DNA of 64,000 bases from Akkermansia muciniphila (lineage in GTDB: Bacteria; Verrucomicrobiota; Verrucomicrobiia; Limisphaerales; BJHT01), in the NCBI GenBank assembly GCA_945861535.1, contig CAMAUZ010000007.1, positions 62,001 to 126,000 of the forward strand, read 5' to 3'. A program made the position numbers and the translations under genes. Under the pieces are notes generated by a model. It saw nothing but the letters and a program-made list of their open reading frames with translations, did not search any database and was not told where the DNA came from. Positions 8,699 to 17,018 of the stretch are shown in pieces; within the stretch, counting starts at the first letter, position 1, and each line of letters starts with the position of its first letter.

Positions 8699-9694
8699 CT
8701 AATTCACCACGTTCCGCAATCGCTCCCCGAGCAACGCCCTTCTTACCGACTGCGCGCCCTTCACCCGCATCTCCATCAGCCCCTGCTCGCAGTAAAACGC
8801 CGCGTGCGGATTCACGAGCACGCGATGATGCGCCGGATGCTTCGGGTCGCGCCACGCCTTGATCAGCGGATTGTCCGGCGACGGCGGTTCGTCCGGCAAC
8901 ACGTCGATCGCCGCGCCCGCGAGCTGCCCCGATTCAATCGCCGGCGGAATGCACGAAACATCAATCAAGCCGCCGCGCGCCGTGTTTACGAGATACGAGC
9001 CGCGCGGCATTTTCGCCACCGTGCCCGCGTTGATTATGCGGCGGTTCTCGTCCGTGAGCGGGCAATGCAGGCTCACCACCCACGACTGCGCGAGGAGATC
9101 ATCGAGCTTCTCGACGCGCCGCACACCCAGCGCCTTGTCGAACCCGTCGTTGCAGTACGGATCGTAATACGCCACGTCCATCCCGAGCGCCTGCGCGCGC
9201 AAGGCCGTCGCCGTGCCGATGCGCCCGAGGCCGATGAGGCCGATGGTCTTGCCGCGATGCCGTTCGAGCGGCACGGCCTGCCAATACATCCACGGACCCT
9301 CCGCGGCGCGCAGCCGCGAGTTCATCAGGGCAATCCCGCGCGTCAGCGAGAGCATCATGCCGATGGCCGAATCCGCGACTTCCTCGGTGCCGTAATCCGG
9401 CACGTTCGTCACCGGAATGCCCATCTGCCGCGCCAGCCGCCAGTCCACGTTGTCGTAGCCCACGCCGCCGCGCACGATGATGCGGCACTGCTTCAGGGCG
9501 CCCACCGTCTTCGCCGACAGCGCGAGGTTGTGATACAAGATCACCGCGTCCGCGTGCTCGATCTGGCCCTCAAGTTCCACTTCGTCGTGCGCATCCAGCG
9601 CCACGATGTCCGCGATGTCCCCGAGCACCTTCTGCTCCGGTTCCAACGCGTCCTTGAGGAAATCCGTGATCACCACCTGAAATTTTTTGCTCAT
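8699..9694 (-). CDS. D-isomer-specific 2-hydroxyacid dehydrogenase (CtBP-like)
   Basis: NAD-dependent dehydrogenase of 331 residues with the two-domain 2-hydroxyacid fold. The Rossmann motif GLIGLGRIG lies near residue 152. Catalytic residues are Arg in NTARGGL, Glu in PDEPPS and His in NPHAAFYCEQG. The last block and the overall length resemble the C-terminal-binding-protein branch more than SerA, and no ACT domain follows. The substrate is unknown. It is transcribed alone. Confidence 0.85.
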   Translation of the reverse strand: MSKKFQVVITDFLKDALEPEQKVLGDIADIVALDAHDEVELEGQIEHADAVILYHNLALSAKTVGALKQCRIIVRGGVGYDNVDWRLARQMGIPVTNVPDYGTEEVADSAIGMMLSLTRGIALMNSRLRAAEGPWMYWQAVPLERHRGKTIGLIGLGRIGTATALRAQALGMDVAYYDPYCNDGFDKALGVRRVEKLDDLLAQSWVVSLHCPLTDENRRIINAGTVAKMPRGSYLVNTARGGLIDVSCIPPAIESGQLAGAAIDVLPDEPPSPDNPLIKAWRDPKHPAHHRVLVNPHAAFYCEQGLMEMRVKGAQSVRRALLGERLRNVVN

Positions 9695-10089
9695 AATAAT
9701 AATCCGCCGCGTGCCGCGCCGTGGCGGCGGACCTTAGCGGGGCGGCGCTTCGTTTCCAGAAAGAGTTTCTTTGGGCGAGGAGGTCAGGAACTCAACGCGG
9801 GGCGCATCCGCGCACCGCCTCGTCGCGCAGGTTTCCAAACTCGCTGTATCGCCGATTTCCCAATCGGCAGGGGCCGCTCGGTTCGGGGCGCGAGCGATGA
9901 GCCGAGGTGTTGTGAGCGGTCGGACCGCCCGGGCCGGCACCGGAACCGCATCCTCCACCAGTCACGGGATGTACCGGTGCCAATCAGTGGGGCCGGTTTT
10001 TCCTTTGAAACGCCTCCGCCTTCCCGCCACAGTCCGCGCTCTTTCGGCGGCCCACTGATCGCGGAAAGCCGACTGCCGTCCCTGCTACC
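9695..10089. other. 395-nt intergenic region upstream of aspS
   Basis: Divergent-gene spacer that must hold the promoters of aspS and the dehydrogenase. The only structure I see is a small palindrome at 9851-9868 (gccgatttcccaatcggc), preceded by gcaggtttccaaactcgctg, which looks repeat-derived. No coding signal. Confidence 0.5.
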
Positions 10090-11892
10090 ATGAAACGCAC
10101 ACACCATTGCAACGAACTTCGTCCCGCGCACGGCGGGCAAACCGTCACGCTCGTCGGCTGGGTCCACTCGCGCCGCGACCTCGGCGGCGTGCTCTTCATC
10201 GACCTGCGCGACCGCGAGGGGCGCACGCAGACGGTGTTTGATCCCTCGGATTTGGCGAAGGAGGTCTTCGAGCGCGCCAGTCATTTGCACAGCGAATCGG
10301 TGATTCAAATCATCGGCAAAGTGCGCGTCCGCCCCTTCGGCACAAACAACGACAAGATCGCCACCGGCGAGGTCGAGGTGCTCGTAAAGGAACTCGAAGT
10401 GCTCAATGACGCCGCCGTGCTGCCGTTCCCCGTCGATGATCCCGAGGTGGCGAACAAGGTGAACGAAGAGCTGCGCCTCCAGTATCGCTATCTCGACCTG
10501 CGCCGCCCCGAGATGGCGCGCAACCTCCGCGTCCGCTCCAAGGTCGCCACCGCCACGCGCGTGTTCATGGATGAACAGGGCTTCCTCGAAGTCGAGACGC
10601 CCACGCTGTTCAAATCCACGCCCGAGGGTGCGCGCGAGTTTCTCGTGCCGAACCGTCGCGAGCCGGGAACATTCTACGCGCTGCCGCAGTCGCCGCAGCA
10701 GTTCAAACAGATCCTCATGGTCGCGGGCGTCGAGCGTTACTTCCAGCTCGCGCGCTGCTATCGCGACGAGGATTTGCGCGCCGACCGCCAGCCCGAGTTC
10801 ACGCAGGTGGATATCGAGATGAGCTTCATCGAGCGCGAGGACATTTACGCGCTGATCGAGGGCCTGCTGAAGCGCGTGTGGCACACCGCGCTGGGCATCG
10901 ACATCCCTACGCCCTTCAAACGCATCAGCTTCGAGGAGGCCCTGAATCGCTATGGCATCGACAAGCCCGACACGCGCTTCGGCATGGAGCTCGTGGATTT
11001 CACCACGGAATTCCGCACGAGCACCTTCAAGGTCTTCAGCGGCGCCATCGCGAATGGCGGCGTGGTGAAAGCCATGAACGCCCGCGGCCTCGCCGGCGCC
11101 ACGCAGGGCCAGATCGAGACGATGACCGAATACGCCAAGAGCTTCGGCGCTAAGGGCCTCGCCTACATCAAGGTCGAAAACGGCGAATGGAAATCGCCCA
11201 TCGTGAAATTCTTCAGCGAGGCCGAGAAGGCCGCGCTCCGCACCAAACTCGAAATCGCCGAGGGCGACCTCATCCTCTTCGCCGCCGACCAGTGGCTCAA
11301 CGCGTGCGAGATTCTCGGTAAGATTCGCCTCTACTGCGCCGAGGTGCTCAAGGCGCAGGGCAAACTCGTGATTCCCGCCGACCGCTTCAACTTCCTGTGG
11401 GTCGTCGAGTTCCCGCTCCTGAGCTACGACAAAGAAATGAACCGCTGGTACTCCAGTCATCACCCGTTCACCGCGCCCGTGACCGAGGACATCCCGCTCC
11501 TCAAGACCGACCCGAAGAAAGTCCGCGGCCAGCACTACGACATCGTCGTCAACGGCGTCGAGCTGGGCGGCGGCTCCATCCGCATCCATCAGCCGGCGGT
11601 GCAGAAAACCATCTTTGAAGACATCCTCGCCATCAGCCCCGAGGAAACCCAACTGCGCTTCGGCTACATGCTCGAGGCCTTCAAATTCGGCGCGCCCCCG
11701 CACGGCGGCATCGCCCTCGGCTTCGACCGCTTGATCGCCATCCTCTGCGCCACGACGAGCATCCGTGACGTCATTGCCTTTCCGAAGACGGCCAAGGGGA
11801 CGTGTCTGATGACTGACTCGCCGTCGGGGGTTTCGGCGCGGCAGTTGCGGGATTTGCACATCGAGGTGAAGGCGGCGGTGAAGAAGGATTGA
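10090..11892 (+). CDS. aspS: Aspartyl-tRNA synthetase
   Basis: Class IIb synthetase charging tRNA-Asp, 600 residues, the bacterial-type length. The N-terminal OB-fold anticodon domain holds GWVHSRRDLGGVLFIDLRDR. Motif 2 is YFQLARCYRDEDLRADRQPE with FTQVDIEMSF. A GAD insertion domain occupies roughly residues 290-420, and motif 3 is PPHGGIALGFDR near the C terminus. The ATG follows an unremarkable site. Monocistronic as far as seen. Whether it also charges tRNA-Asn depends on GatCAB elsewhere in the genome. Confidence 0.97.
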   Translation: MKRTHHCNELRPAHGGQTVTLVGWVHSRRDLGGVLFIDLRDREGRTQTVFDPSDLAKEVFERASHLHSESVIQIIGKVRVRPFGTNNDKIATGEVEVLVKELEVLNDAAVLPFPVDDPEVANKVNEELRLQYRYLDLRRPEMARNLRVRSKVATATRVFMDEQGFLEVETPTLFKSTPEGAREFLVPNRREPGTFYALPQSPQQFKQILMVAGVERYFQLARCYRDEDLRADRQPEFTQVDIEMSFIEREDIYALIEGLLKRVWHTALGIDIPTPFKRISFEEALNRYGIDKPDTRFGMELVDFTTEFRTSTFKVFSGAIANGGVVKAMNARGLAGATQGQIETMTEYAKSFGAKGLAYIKVENGEWKSPIVKFFSEAEKAALRTKLEIAEGDLILFAADQWLNACEILGKIRLYCAEVLKAQGKLVIPADRFNFLWVVEFPLLSYDKEMNRWYSSHHPFTAPVTEDIPLLKTDPKKVRGQHYDIVVNGVELGGGSIRIHQPAVQKTIFEDILAISPEETQLRFGYMLEAFKFGAPPHGGIALGFDRLIAILCATTSIRDVIAFPKTAKGTCLMTDSPSGVSARQLRDLHIEVKAAVKKD

Positions 11893-11941
11893 TGAACTCT
11901 AGCGAACCGATAAAATTCCGATAAGCACCAAGCGTCCAGTT

Positions 11942-12439
11942 ATGGCCGAGAAAACAAAAACATCACCGAGCACGGTCGCGGTTGAATTTTCCTATGTTAA
12001 TTTCGGCAGGCGGATGTTTTTCAACCGCTTCGAGGTCGTACCGGACGGAGATTTCCGCATCGTTCATTTTGGATACGTTCCTTCGACAAATTTAACCGTG
12101 GATCACTTCGCGTGCGCCATACACCGAGAAGTGTTGGAAGCCCAACGGAAAGAGAACGAGGCTTACCTGGGTCGCCTTGGAGAATTGTCTTTTCCTGAAC
12201 CGGAGAAATGGCACCCGCCGGCGAGTTCTTTCCGAGTTGAGCTGGTCAATCACCTTGGGTTTTGTCGTCGAGGTTCCGAGGCGGAAATCGCCCTGCATAA
12301 CTTTTCAGTAAAAGCCTTGTTGGATCTGGCCAAAACTAACCGACCCAACGTCCAAGTTCCTTCGGAAGCCATTGCGCTACTCAGATCTGATGGGGAAATC
12401 CACAAGCATCTCATTTCAGCGTTGTATCCACGGATATGA
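11942..12439 (+). CDS. Unknown protein, first gene of a lower-GC cassette
   Basis: 165-residue soluble protein that I do not recognise. It has a beta-rich N terminus (VAVEFSYVNFGRRMFFNRFE, then FRIVHFGYVPS), a charged helix (REVLEAQRKENEAYLGRLGE) and a helical C terminus. Its base composition is clearly lower in G+C than the flanking genes. Its stop overlaps the next start as ATGA, so it is co-translated with it. It probably belongs to one module with the next two genes. Confidence 0.7.
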   Translation: MAEKTKTSPSTVAVEFSYVNFGRRMFFNRFEVVPDGDFRIVHFGYVPSTNLTVDHFACAIHREVLEAQRKENEAYLGRLGELSFPEPEKWHPPASSFRVELVNHLGFCRRGSEAEIALHNFSVKALLDLAKTNRPNVQVPSEAIALLRSDGEIHKHLISALYPRI

Positions 12440-12891
12440 AAAAAATCCCCTTCCCGGCGGGCGCGATCATGGCGGGTGCGGCACTCGCTCACCTCTCGGT
12501 GAGTGATGCCCCTTCGACCCGAACTACGATTGTTTCGATTACGGTGCCGAGCGCCACGTCGCTTGATAACTCGGAATTTGTGAAGCAGCCGCTCCACGCC
12601 GACGAAAATGGTTGCGAACAGAATGTTTGTATTGGCGACGGACAAGAGTGGACCAAGAAGCAGGAAAGACAATTTCTTCGTTTGGCGGAGCAGGAGGCAC
12701 TGGGCAGGCTGAACAGCCAAGCCAGCTTGGAACTTGAGCGTTTGTCGACTCTGCGTAACGCGTTGAAATCGCCGCGTTCCGGCGAAGAGGTCTTGCGAGA
12801 TTTCGATCATCGCAAGATCACCCGCGATTTGCTGACCGCATTAAGCCGCTATGTCGCCTTTCACAAAACCGCGAATCGTTCGGAAAGCTAA
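12436..12891 (+). CDS. Unknown protein, second gene of the cassette
   Basis: 151 residues. The N terminus MKKIPFPAGAIMAGAALAHL could be a weak signal peptide or membrane-insertion segment. A Ser/Thr-rich stretch and a central pair of cysteines (NGCEQNVCIGDG) follow. Residues 72-150 are a charged helical region (KKQERQFLRLAEQEALGRLN). The start overlaps the preceding stop (ATGA), and its end overlaps the HNH gene by 41 nt. Tight overlap on both sides argues for a functional unit. No family is recognised. Confidence 0.65.
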   Translation: MKKIPFPAGAIMAGAALAHLSVSDAPSTRTTIVSITVPSATSLDNSEFVKQPLHADENGCEQNVCIGDGQEWTKKQERQFLRLAEQEALGRLNSQASLELERLSTLRNALKSPRSGEEVLRDFDHRKITRDLLTALSRYVAFHKTANRSES

Positions 12892-13438
12892 ACCGAGACG
12901 CACGTTTAGCGACAACACGTATCGCAAAGCGCTACCGTCCCTGCTGACGGATTTTGATCGCCGATGCGCATACTCGCTTCAACATGTCGAAAAAGTTGGC
13001 TGGAAGGTAATGGAGGTTGATCACTTCGATCCGACGCTAAAAGGCCACCAACGGAACGCTTACGAAAATCTGTTTCCTTCAACGCGGCATTGTAACGGCT
13101 CAAAGTCAGACATCTGGCCATCGCGCGAAGCCAGAGAACAAGGCGTTCGGTTTTTGAATCCATGCGAGGAGGAGGATTACGGATCACAGATTTTTGAAGA
13201 TTCTCGAACTCATCTTCTCGTAGGAACTACCCCTGCGGCATCTTATCACATCCGGGTTTTGGGCTTAAATGCGCCGTTTTTAGTCAACGAGAGGGCGGAG
13301 AGGGCCGCACTGATCCAATTGCTGAACGAAACAATCGTGACGGTCAGTAATTCGGACCAGGCGCTGCGGAAAGTCGAAGAGGTTCGGGAGATTGTGGCGC
13401 GGATGATTCCCGAGATTCCGCCGCCGCCTATCGGATGA
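12851..13438 (+). CDS. HNH endonuclease-like protein (PtuB/TIGR02646-like core)
   Basis: 195 residues. The core VDHFDPTLKG, then YENLFPSTRHCNGSKSDIWP, reproduces the HNH layout of the PtuB/retron-associated nucleases: Asp-His, then Asn in YEN, then H-C-N-x-S-K. The usual upstream Cys pair is reduced to one (RRCAYS), so the structural zinc site may be altered. The basic N terminus (KPRIVRKAKPRRTF) suits DNA binding. No PtuA-type ATPase is adjacent; two unknown small proteins precede it instead. Nuclease activity is inferred from the motif only. Confidence 0.75.
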   Translation: MSPFTKPRIVRKAKPRRTFSDNTYRKALPSLLTDFDRRCAYSLQHVEKVGWKVMEVDHFDPTLKGHQRNAYENLFPSTRHCNGSKSDIWPSREAREQGVRFLNPCEEEDYGSQIFEDSRTHLLVGTTPAASYHIRVLGLNAPFLVNERAERAALIQLLNETIVTVSNSDQALRKVEEVREIVARMIPEIPPPPIG

Positions 13439-13496
13439 CGACTCCCTTGACGATTTTTAGGACGACATAGGCGGCGTCGTTTCGGGATCGTGACGT

Positions 13497-14339
13497 TTGA
13501 ATTTACCTACCCATTTCAAAGGCTGGGCCAAACCTGGTCCGGTGCCGCCGGGCTTGACGTCGGGCGTGGTCGTGGAGCCGAACGAAACCTTGGATTCGGT
13601 CGGGGGACATTTCCGTTTGTTTCAGTTGCAGGATGGGCACCGATTCTCGACGGATGATGTGCTGACGGCGTGGTATGGGACGACGTGGTGTCCGAGCGCG
13701 CGGACGGCGCTGGATTTGGGGAGCGGCATCGGGACGGTGGGGATGATCGTGGCGTGGCGGTTGCAGGGGGCGCGGTTGGTGACGGTGGAGGCGCAGGCGG
13801 AGAGCGTGGCGCTGGCGCGGAAGTCGGCGCGGTTCAATGGGGTCGAGGAGCGGTATGAGATTCGGGAGGGGGATTTTCGCGAGGCGGGCGTGATTCGGGA
13901 GGAGGAGCGGTTTGATCTGGTGACGGGGAGTCCGCCGTATTTTCCGCCGGGGACGGCGGTGATGAGCGAGCATCCGCAGAAGCTGGCGTGTCGGTTCGAG
14001 CTGCGCGGCTCGGTGGCGGATTATTGCGTGACAGCGGCGAAGCATCTGGCACTGGGCGGTTTTTTTGCGTGTGTGTTTCCGAACGAGCCGGCGCAGCTCG
14101 CGCGGGTGGAGGCGGGGGCGCGGGCGGCTGGATTGGTGATCGTGCGGCGGCGGCCGGTGGTGTTTCGCGAGGGGGATTTGCCGTTGGTGGGATTGTTCGG
14201 GCTGATGCGCGCGACGGATTTGCCGGAGTGGTTTCGCGGGCAGACATGGGTGGAGCCGGCATTGGTGATTCGCACGCGCGACGGGAAGATTCATCCGGAG
14301 TATTCGGCGGTGAAACTGGCGATTGGTTTCCCACCGTGA
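13497..14339 (+). CDS. TrmN6-like SAM-dependent methyltransferase (COG4123)
   Basis: 280-residue Rossmann methyltransferase resembling tRNA1(Val) adenine-N6 methyltransferase. The SAM motif TALDLGSGIGTVGMIVAWRL lies near residues 70-90. The catalytic N6-adenine motif appears as GSPPYFPPGT where NPPY/NPPF is usual, with Ser in place of Asn. The N-terminal DGHRFSTDDVLTAWY block is typical of the YfiC group. The start is TTG at 13497; in-frame GTG codons follow, so the first 20 or so residues are uncertain. The Asn-to-Ser change may shift the specificity. Confidence 0.8.
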   Translation: MNLPTHFKGWAKPGPVPPGLTSGVVVEPNETLDSVGGHFRLFQLQDGHRFSTDDVLTAWYGTTWCPSARTALDLGSGIGTVGMIVAWRLQGARLVTVEAQAESVALARKSARFNGVEERYEIREGDFREAGVIREEERFDLVTGSPPYFPPGTAVMSEHPQKLACRFELRGSVADYCVTAAKHLALGGFFACVFPNEPAQLARVEAGARAAGLVIVRRRPVVFREGDLPLVGLFGLMRATDLPEWFRGQTWVEPALVIRTRDGKIHPEYSAVKLAIGFPP

Positions 14340-14424
14340 GGGGGATGGCCGCAACGAGCGCAAGAAGGCGCAAAAAGGGGAAGGGAACGGGGACGGCTGG
14401 GATGGGTTCCGAAAATCGGGTTCT

Positions 14425-14452
14425 CCGCGGTTCTAAGTGGAAAGAACCGCGG
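14425..14452. terminator. Hairpin after the TrmN6-like gene
   Basis: Perfect 10-bp stem, ccgcggttct (14425-14434) and agaaccgcgg (14443-14452), with an 8-nt loop. No T-tract follows, so it may be repeat-derived rather than a true terminator. It abuts the next inverted repeat. Confidence 0.5.
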
Positions 14453-14454
14453 TA

Positions 14455-14534
14455 GGTAGGGCGCGTCTGTCCGCAGCGCGCCGCGGACGGGTTGGACCAT
14501 CCCACCGGCGCGCTGAGGACAGACGCGCCCTACC
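14455..14534. repeat. Inverted repeat (family B), second copy
   Basis: Arms 14455-14483 and 14506-14534 match at 28 of 29 positions around a 22-nt spacer. The arms are nearly the same sequence as those at 8313-8402, and both spacers end in cccac. Confidence 0.95.
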
Positions 14535-14626
14535 CACCGGCGGGCCTCCCAGTTTCCGACCTTTTTTGGGATTCTCCTTGGCGCGGCGACAGCGGGCGCG
14601 TAGGACAGGCGCAGTTCTTTGTTAGC

Positions 14627-14800
14627 GGAGGATCAGGTGATCCTCCAGAACACCGTCAGATGTCAGGGAACCCCGTGAGAATCGGGGACGGTTGCGCCAC
14701 TGTAACGGGCTACAAACTCCCAGCGCCACTGGGCCGCGAAAGCGGTCCGGGAAGGCGGGAGCGAGGTCAAAACCCGAAGTCAGGATACCGGTCTGTCTGT
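14627..14800 (+). promoter_or_regulatory. Cobalamin (adenosylcobalamin-type) riboswitch
   Basis: Leader RNA that binds a B12 coenzyme. Conserved blocks appear in order: aggggaacccc-type segment ending cagggaaccccgtgagaatc, then gcgccactgtaacggg, then gccactgggccgcg with gggaaggcggga, and finally the B12-box-like gaagtcaggataccggt. It lies on the same strand as the TonB-dependent receptor, about 200 nt before its start. The boundaries are approximate. Confidence 0.9.
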
Positions 14801-14894
14801 GCTCGTCAGGTCCGTCGCGTGTGCGGCGGGCCAACTTCTCCGACAAGAGAAGGATGAGGCCAACCCGCCAGACTGTTTCCGGCGGGATTCGTCG

Positions 14895-14940
14895 AATGCC
14901 TTCATTCCCGTCTTGCGGAGCCTGAAGGCATTTTGTTTTT
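14895..14940 (+). terminator. Rho-independent terminator in the btuB leader (probable attenuator)
   Basis: Perfect 10-bp stem aatgccttca (14895-14904) and tgaaggcatt (14923-14932), directly followed by ttttgttttt. It sits between the riboswitch and the receptor gene, where a B12-dependent terminator would act. I did not find the competing antiterminator. Confidence 0.75.
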
Positions 14941-14948
14941 CCGGCTCC

Positions 14949-15003
14949 CTTTGGTCTCTCAACCAGAATCCCTCCCGCTCGCGGGAGCCTTGAAAGACCA
15001 AAG
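14949..15003 (+). promoter_or_regulatory. Hairpin covering the btuB ribosome-binding region
   Basis: Outer stem ctttggtctctcaa (14949-14962) pairs with ttgaaagaccaaag (14990-15003) at 13 of 14 positions. An inner stem is ctcccgc/gcgggag. It ends two bases before the ATG, so it would hide the translation start when folded. Confidence 0.65.
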
Positions 15004-15005
15004 CC

Positions 15006-16892
15006 ATGATCCGCAAGTCCGTTACCACGTTCTTGTCCCCGTCCCGTTTCCTATCCCTGTCTCTCTCCGTCCCGGCGCTCGCCGGACTCCTCGTCCTTCC
15101 TGCCACCGCGCAGCAAGCCACCAACGCCCCCGCGCATCTGCCGGAAGTCGTCGTCACGGCAACGCGCACTCGTGAACCTGCGGATCAGACCGCCACCACC
15201 GTCTCGGTTGTCACCCGTGAACAAATCGAGGACCGTAAACTCACCACGCTGGCCGAGGCGTTGGAAACCGTCACCGGTTTCACCGTCGTGCGCAACGGCG
15301 CGCCCGGACAGGCGACGGCGCTGTTCAGCCGTGGCACGGCCGGCAAACATACCTTGCTCACCATCGACGGTCGCACGCAGCCGCCGATTCTCACCGGGGG
15401 ATTTGACTACGCCATTCTGTCGCTCGACAACGTGCAGCGGATCGAGGTGGTGCGGACCCCGTCTTCCTCTCTCTACGGCGGTGACTCGATTGGCGGCGTC
15501 ATCAATGTCATCACCCTGAACGGCCGCGGCCTCGCGAAACCGGAGCATGAAGTCTCCTTTGAAGCCGGCTCGTTCGACACCTTCCGCGAAACTGCCGCCA
15601 GTCGCGGGGCCTTTGGCAAGTTCGACTACGCCGTGGCCGCCTCCCAGCTCAATGCCAATTATTCGCGCGACAACAACCGTTATCGCCAGACTACTATTCG
15701 CGTCTCGACCGGATACCAATTAGACAAGGACTTATACCTTGATCTGAAGAGCGCCTACATCCAAGCCGACGGCGGCTCCCCCGGTCCGACCGCCTTCCCA
15801 AGTCTCACCGATCGTCTCAAGCGCGAATATGTGAGTCTCTCGCCCGGAGTAATCTGGCGGGCCGGGGATAAATTCGAGACCAAGGCTTACTACGGCTACG
15901 ACCATCAGTACCTGACCGATCAATCGTTTGGCGCGACCACCGGCCTGACCATCGAGGGTCATCAGGTGGACTGGCAGAATAATCTTCAGGTGATGGAAAA
16001 CTGGCGGCTCACCGCCGGACTGGCCTTTCGCGACACGGGCTTCGAGCGTGTCACCGGTACGGTGCCCAATATCGACACTCACCAGACTACCGTCGGCGGC
16101 TATTTGCAAAGTCACTGGTCGCCCACCGAGCGCGTGGACTTGATTAATTCAGTCCGCTACGACCATTACTCGGCTTTCTCCCCGGGTTTCACCTGGCGGC
16201 AGGGTTTGGCCGGTCGGGTGCCGGTGACCGAGACGTTGCTCTTTGCGAATGTCTCCCGCTCCTATAGTCCGCCCACGGCCGCCCACCTTTACTTCCCCGG
16301 ATTCAACAATCCCAACCTGCGCCCGGAATCCGCGTTCGGTCTCGAGGCGGGGGTCGAACAGAGTTTCTTCAAGAACCAGGTGAAAGTTTCCGCCACGGTC
16401 TTTCAGAACAAGATAGATGACCTTATCCAATCGCCCGCCCCGGCCTTCAGGCCGGTCAATGTCGCCAAGGCCACGACGGAGGGCGCGGAGTTGGGCGTGA
16501 AATATGCGCCGTCGAAGAGCTTCAGCATCGAGTCGAGTTACACCTATCTCACCGCCACGGATGATTTGAACCGCCAGCGTCTCGTGCGCCGGCCCCGCCA
16601 GCAGGTCAACCTCGGTGTCACGCTCAAGCCCGTGGAAAAACTTACGCTGTCATCCGGGGTCTCGTGGGTGATGCAGCGACAGGACGTGGATTTCCCGCCG
16701 CCCTTCTTCGCGGCCACAAATGTTCCCCTCCGTGACTACCTCCTGCTACGCGCCTCGGCGAGTTATCAGGCTACCAAATATCTACAGCTCTGGGTTCGCG
16801 GTGAGAACCTTACTGATTATCGTTACGATCCAGTCATCGGTTATCCCGCCCTGCGCGCGGGCGCTTACGCCGGGATCAAACTCACGTTCTGA
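15006..16892 (+). CDS. btuB: TonB-dependent outer-membrane receptor, BtuB-like
   Basis: Outer-membrane transporter of 628 residues that imports vitamin B12 or another corrinoid using TonB energy. A signal peptide ends near the ATAQQATN segment. A TonB-box-like LPEVVVTATRT follows, then the plug domain (FSRGTAGKHTLLTIDGRTQP, VQRIEVVRTPSSSLYGGDSI GGVINV). A beta barrel of about 450 residues ends in LRAGAYAGIKLTF, with a terminal aromatic residue. Size and plug match BtuB. The upstream cobalamin riboswitch and the downstream BtuF-like and DUF71 genes support the substrate. Confidence 0.9.
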   Translation: MIRKSVTTFLSPSRFLSLSLSVPALAGLLVLPATAQQATNAPAHLPEVVVTATRTREPADQTATTVSVVTREQIEDRKLTTLAEALETVTGFTVVRNGAPGQATALFSRGTAGKHTLLTIDGRTQPPILTGGFDYAILSLDNVQRIEVVRTPSSSLYGGDSIGGVINVITLNGRGLAKPEHEVSFEAGSFDTFRETAASRGAFGKFDYAVAASQLNANYSRDNNRYRQTTIRVSTGYQLDKDLYLDLKSAYIQADGGSPGPTAFPSLTDRLKREYVSLSPGVIWRAGDKFETKAYYGYDHQYLTDQSFGATTGLTIEGHQVDWQNNLQVMENWRLTAGLAFRDTGFERVTGTVPNIDTHQTTVGGYLQSHWSPTERVDLINSVRYDHYSAFSPGFTWRQGLAGRVPVTETLLFANVSRSYSPPTAAHLYFPGFNNPNLRPESAFGLEAGVEQSFFKNQVKVSATVFQNKIDDLIQSPAPAFRPVNVAKATTEGAELGVKYAPSKSFSIESSYTYLTATDDLNRQRLVRRPRQQVNLGVTLKPVEKLTLSSGVSWVMQRQDVDFPPPFFAATNVPLRDYLLLRASASYQATKYLQLWVRGENLTDYRYDPVIGYPALRAGAYAGIKLTF

Positions 16893-16932
16893 AAGCAACA
16901 ACTCTACTCTGAAGTGACTTAGTTAATTTCAG

Positions 16933-16968
16933 CGGCGGCGGTTCCTGATCGGACCGCCGCCGATTTTT
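16933..16968 (+). terminator. Rho-independent terminator after btuB
   Basis: Perfect 10-bp stem cggcggcggt (16933-16942) and accgccgccg (16953-16962) with a 10-nt loop, followed by attttt. It separates btuB from the BtuF-like gene, so the latter probably has its own promoter or relies on read-through. Confidence 0.85.
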
Positions 16969-17018
16969 GCTTTAAGCGATCCTCGTCCTTCACCGCTCAC
17001 ACCCTAGTTTCCCGCCCC

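Noticed and set aside
9784-11859. A 691-codon frame opposite aspS
   Set aside because: Exact shadow of a well-recognised synthetase gene.
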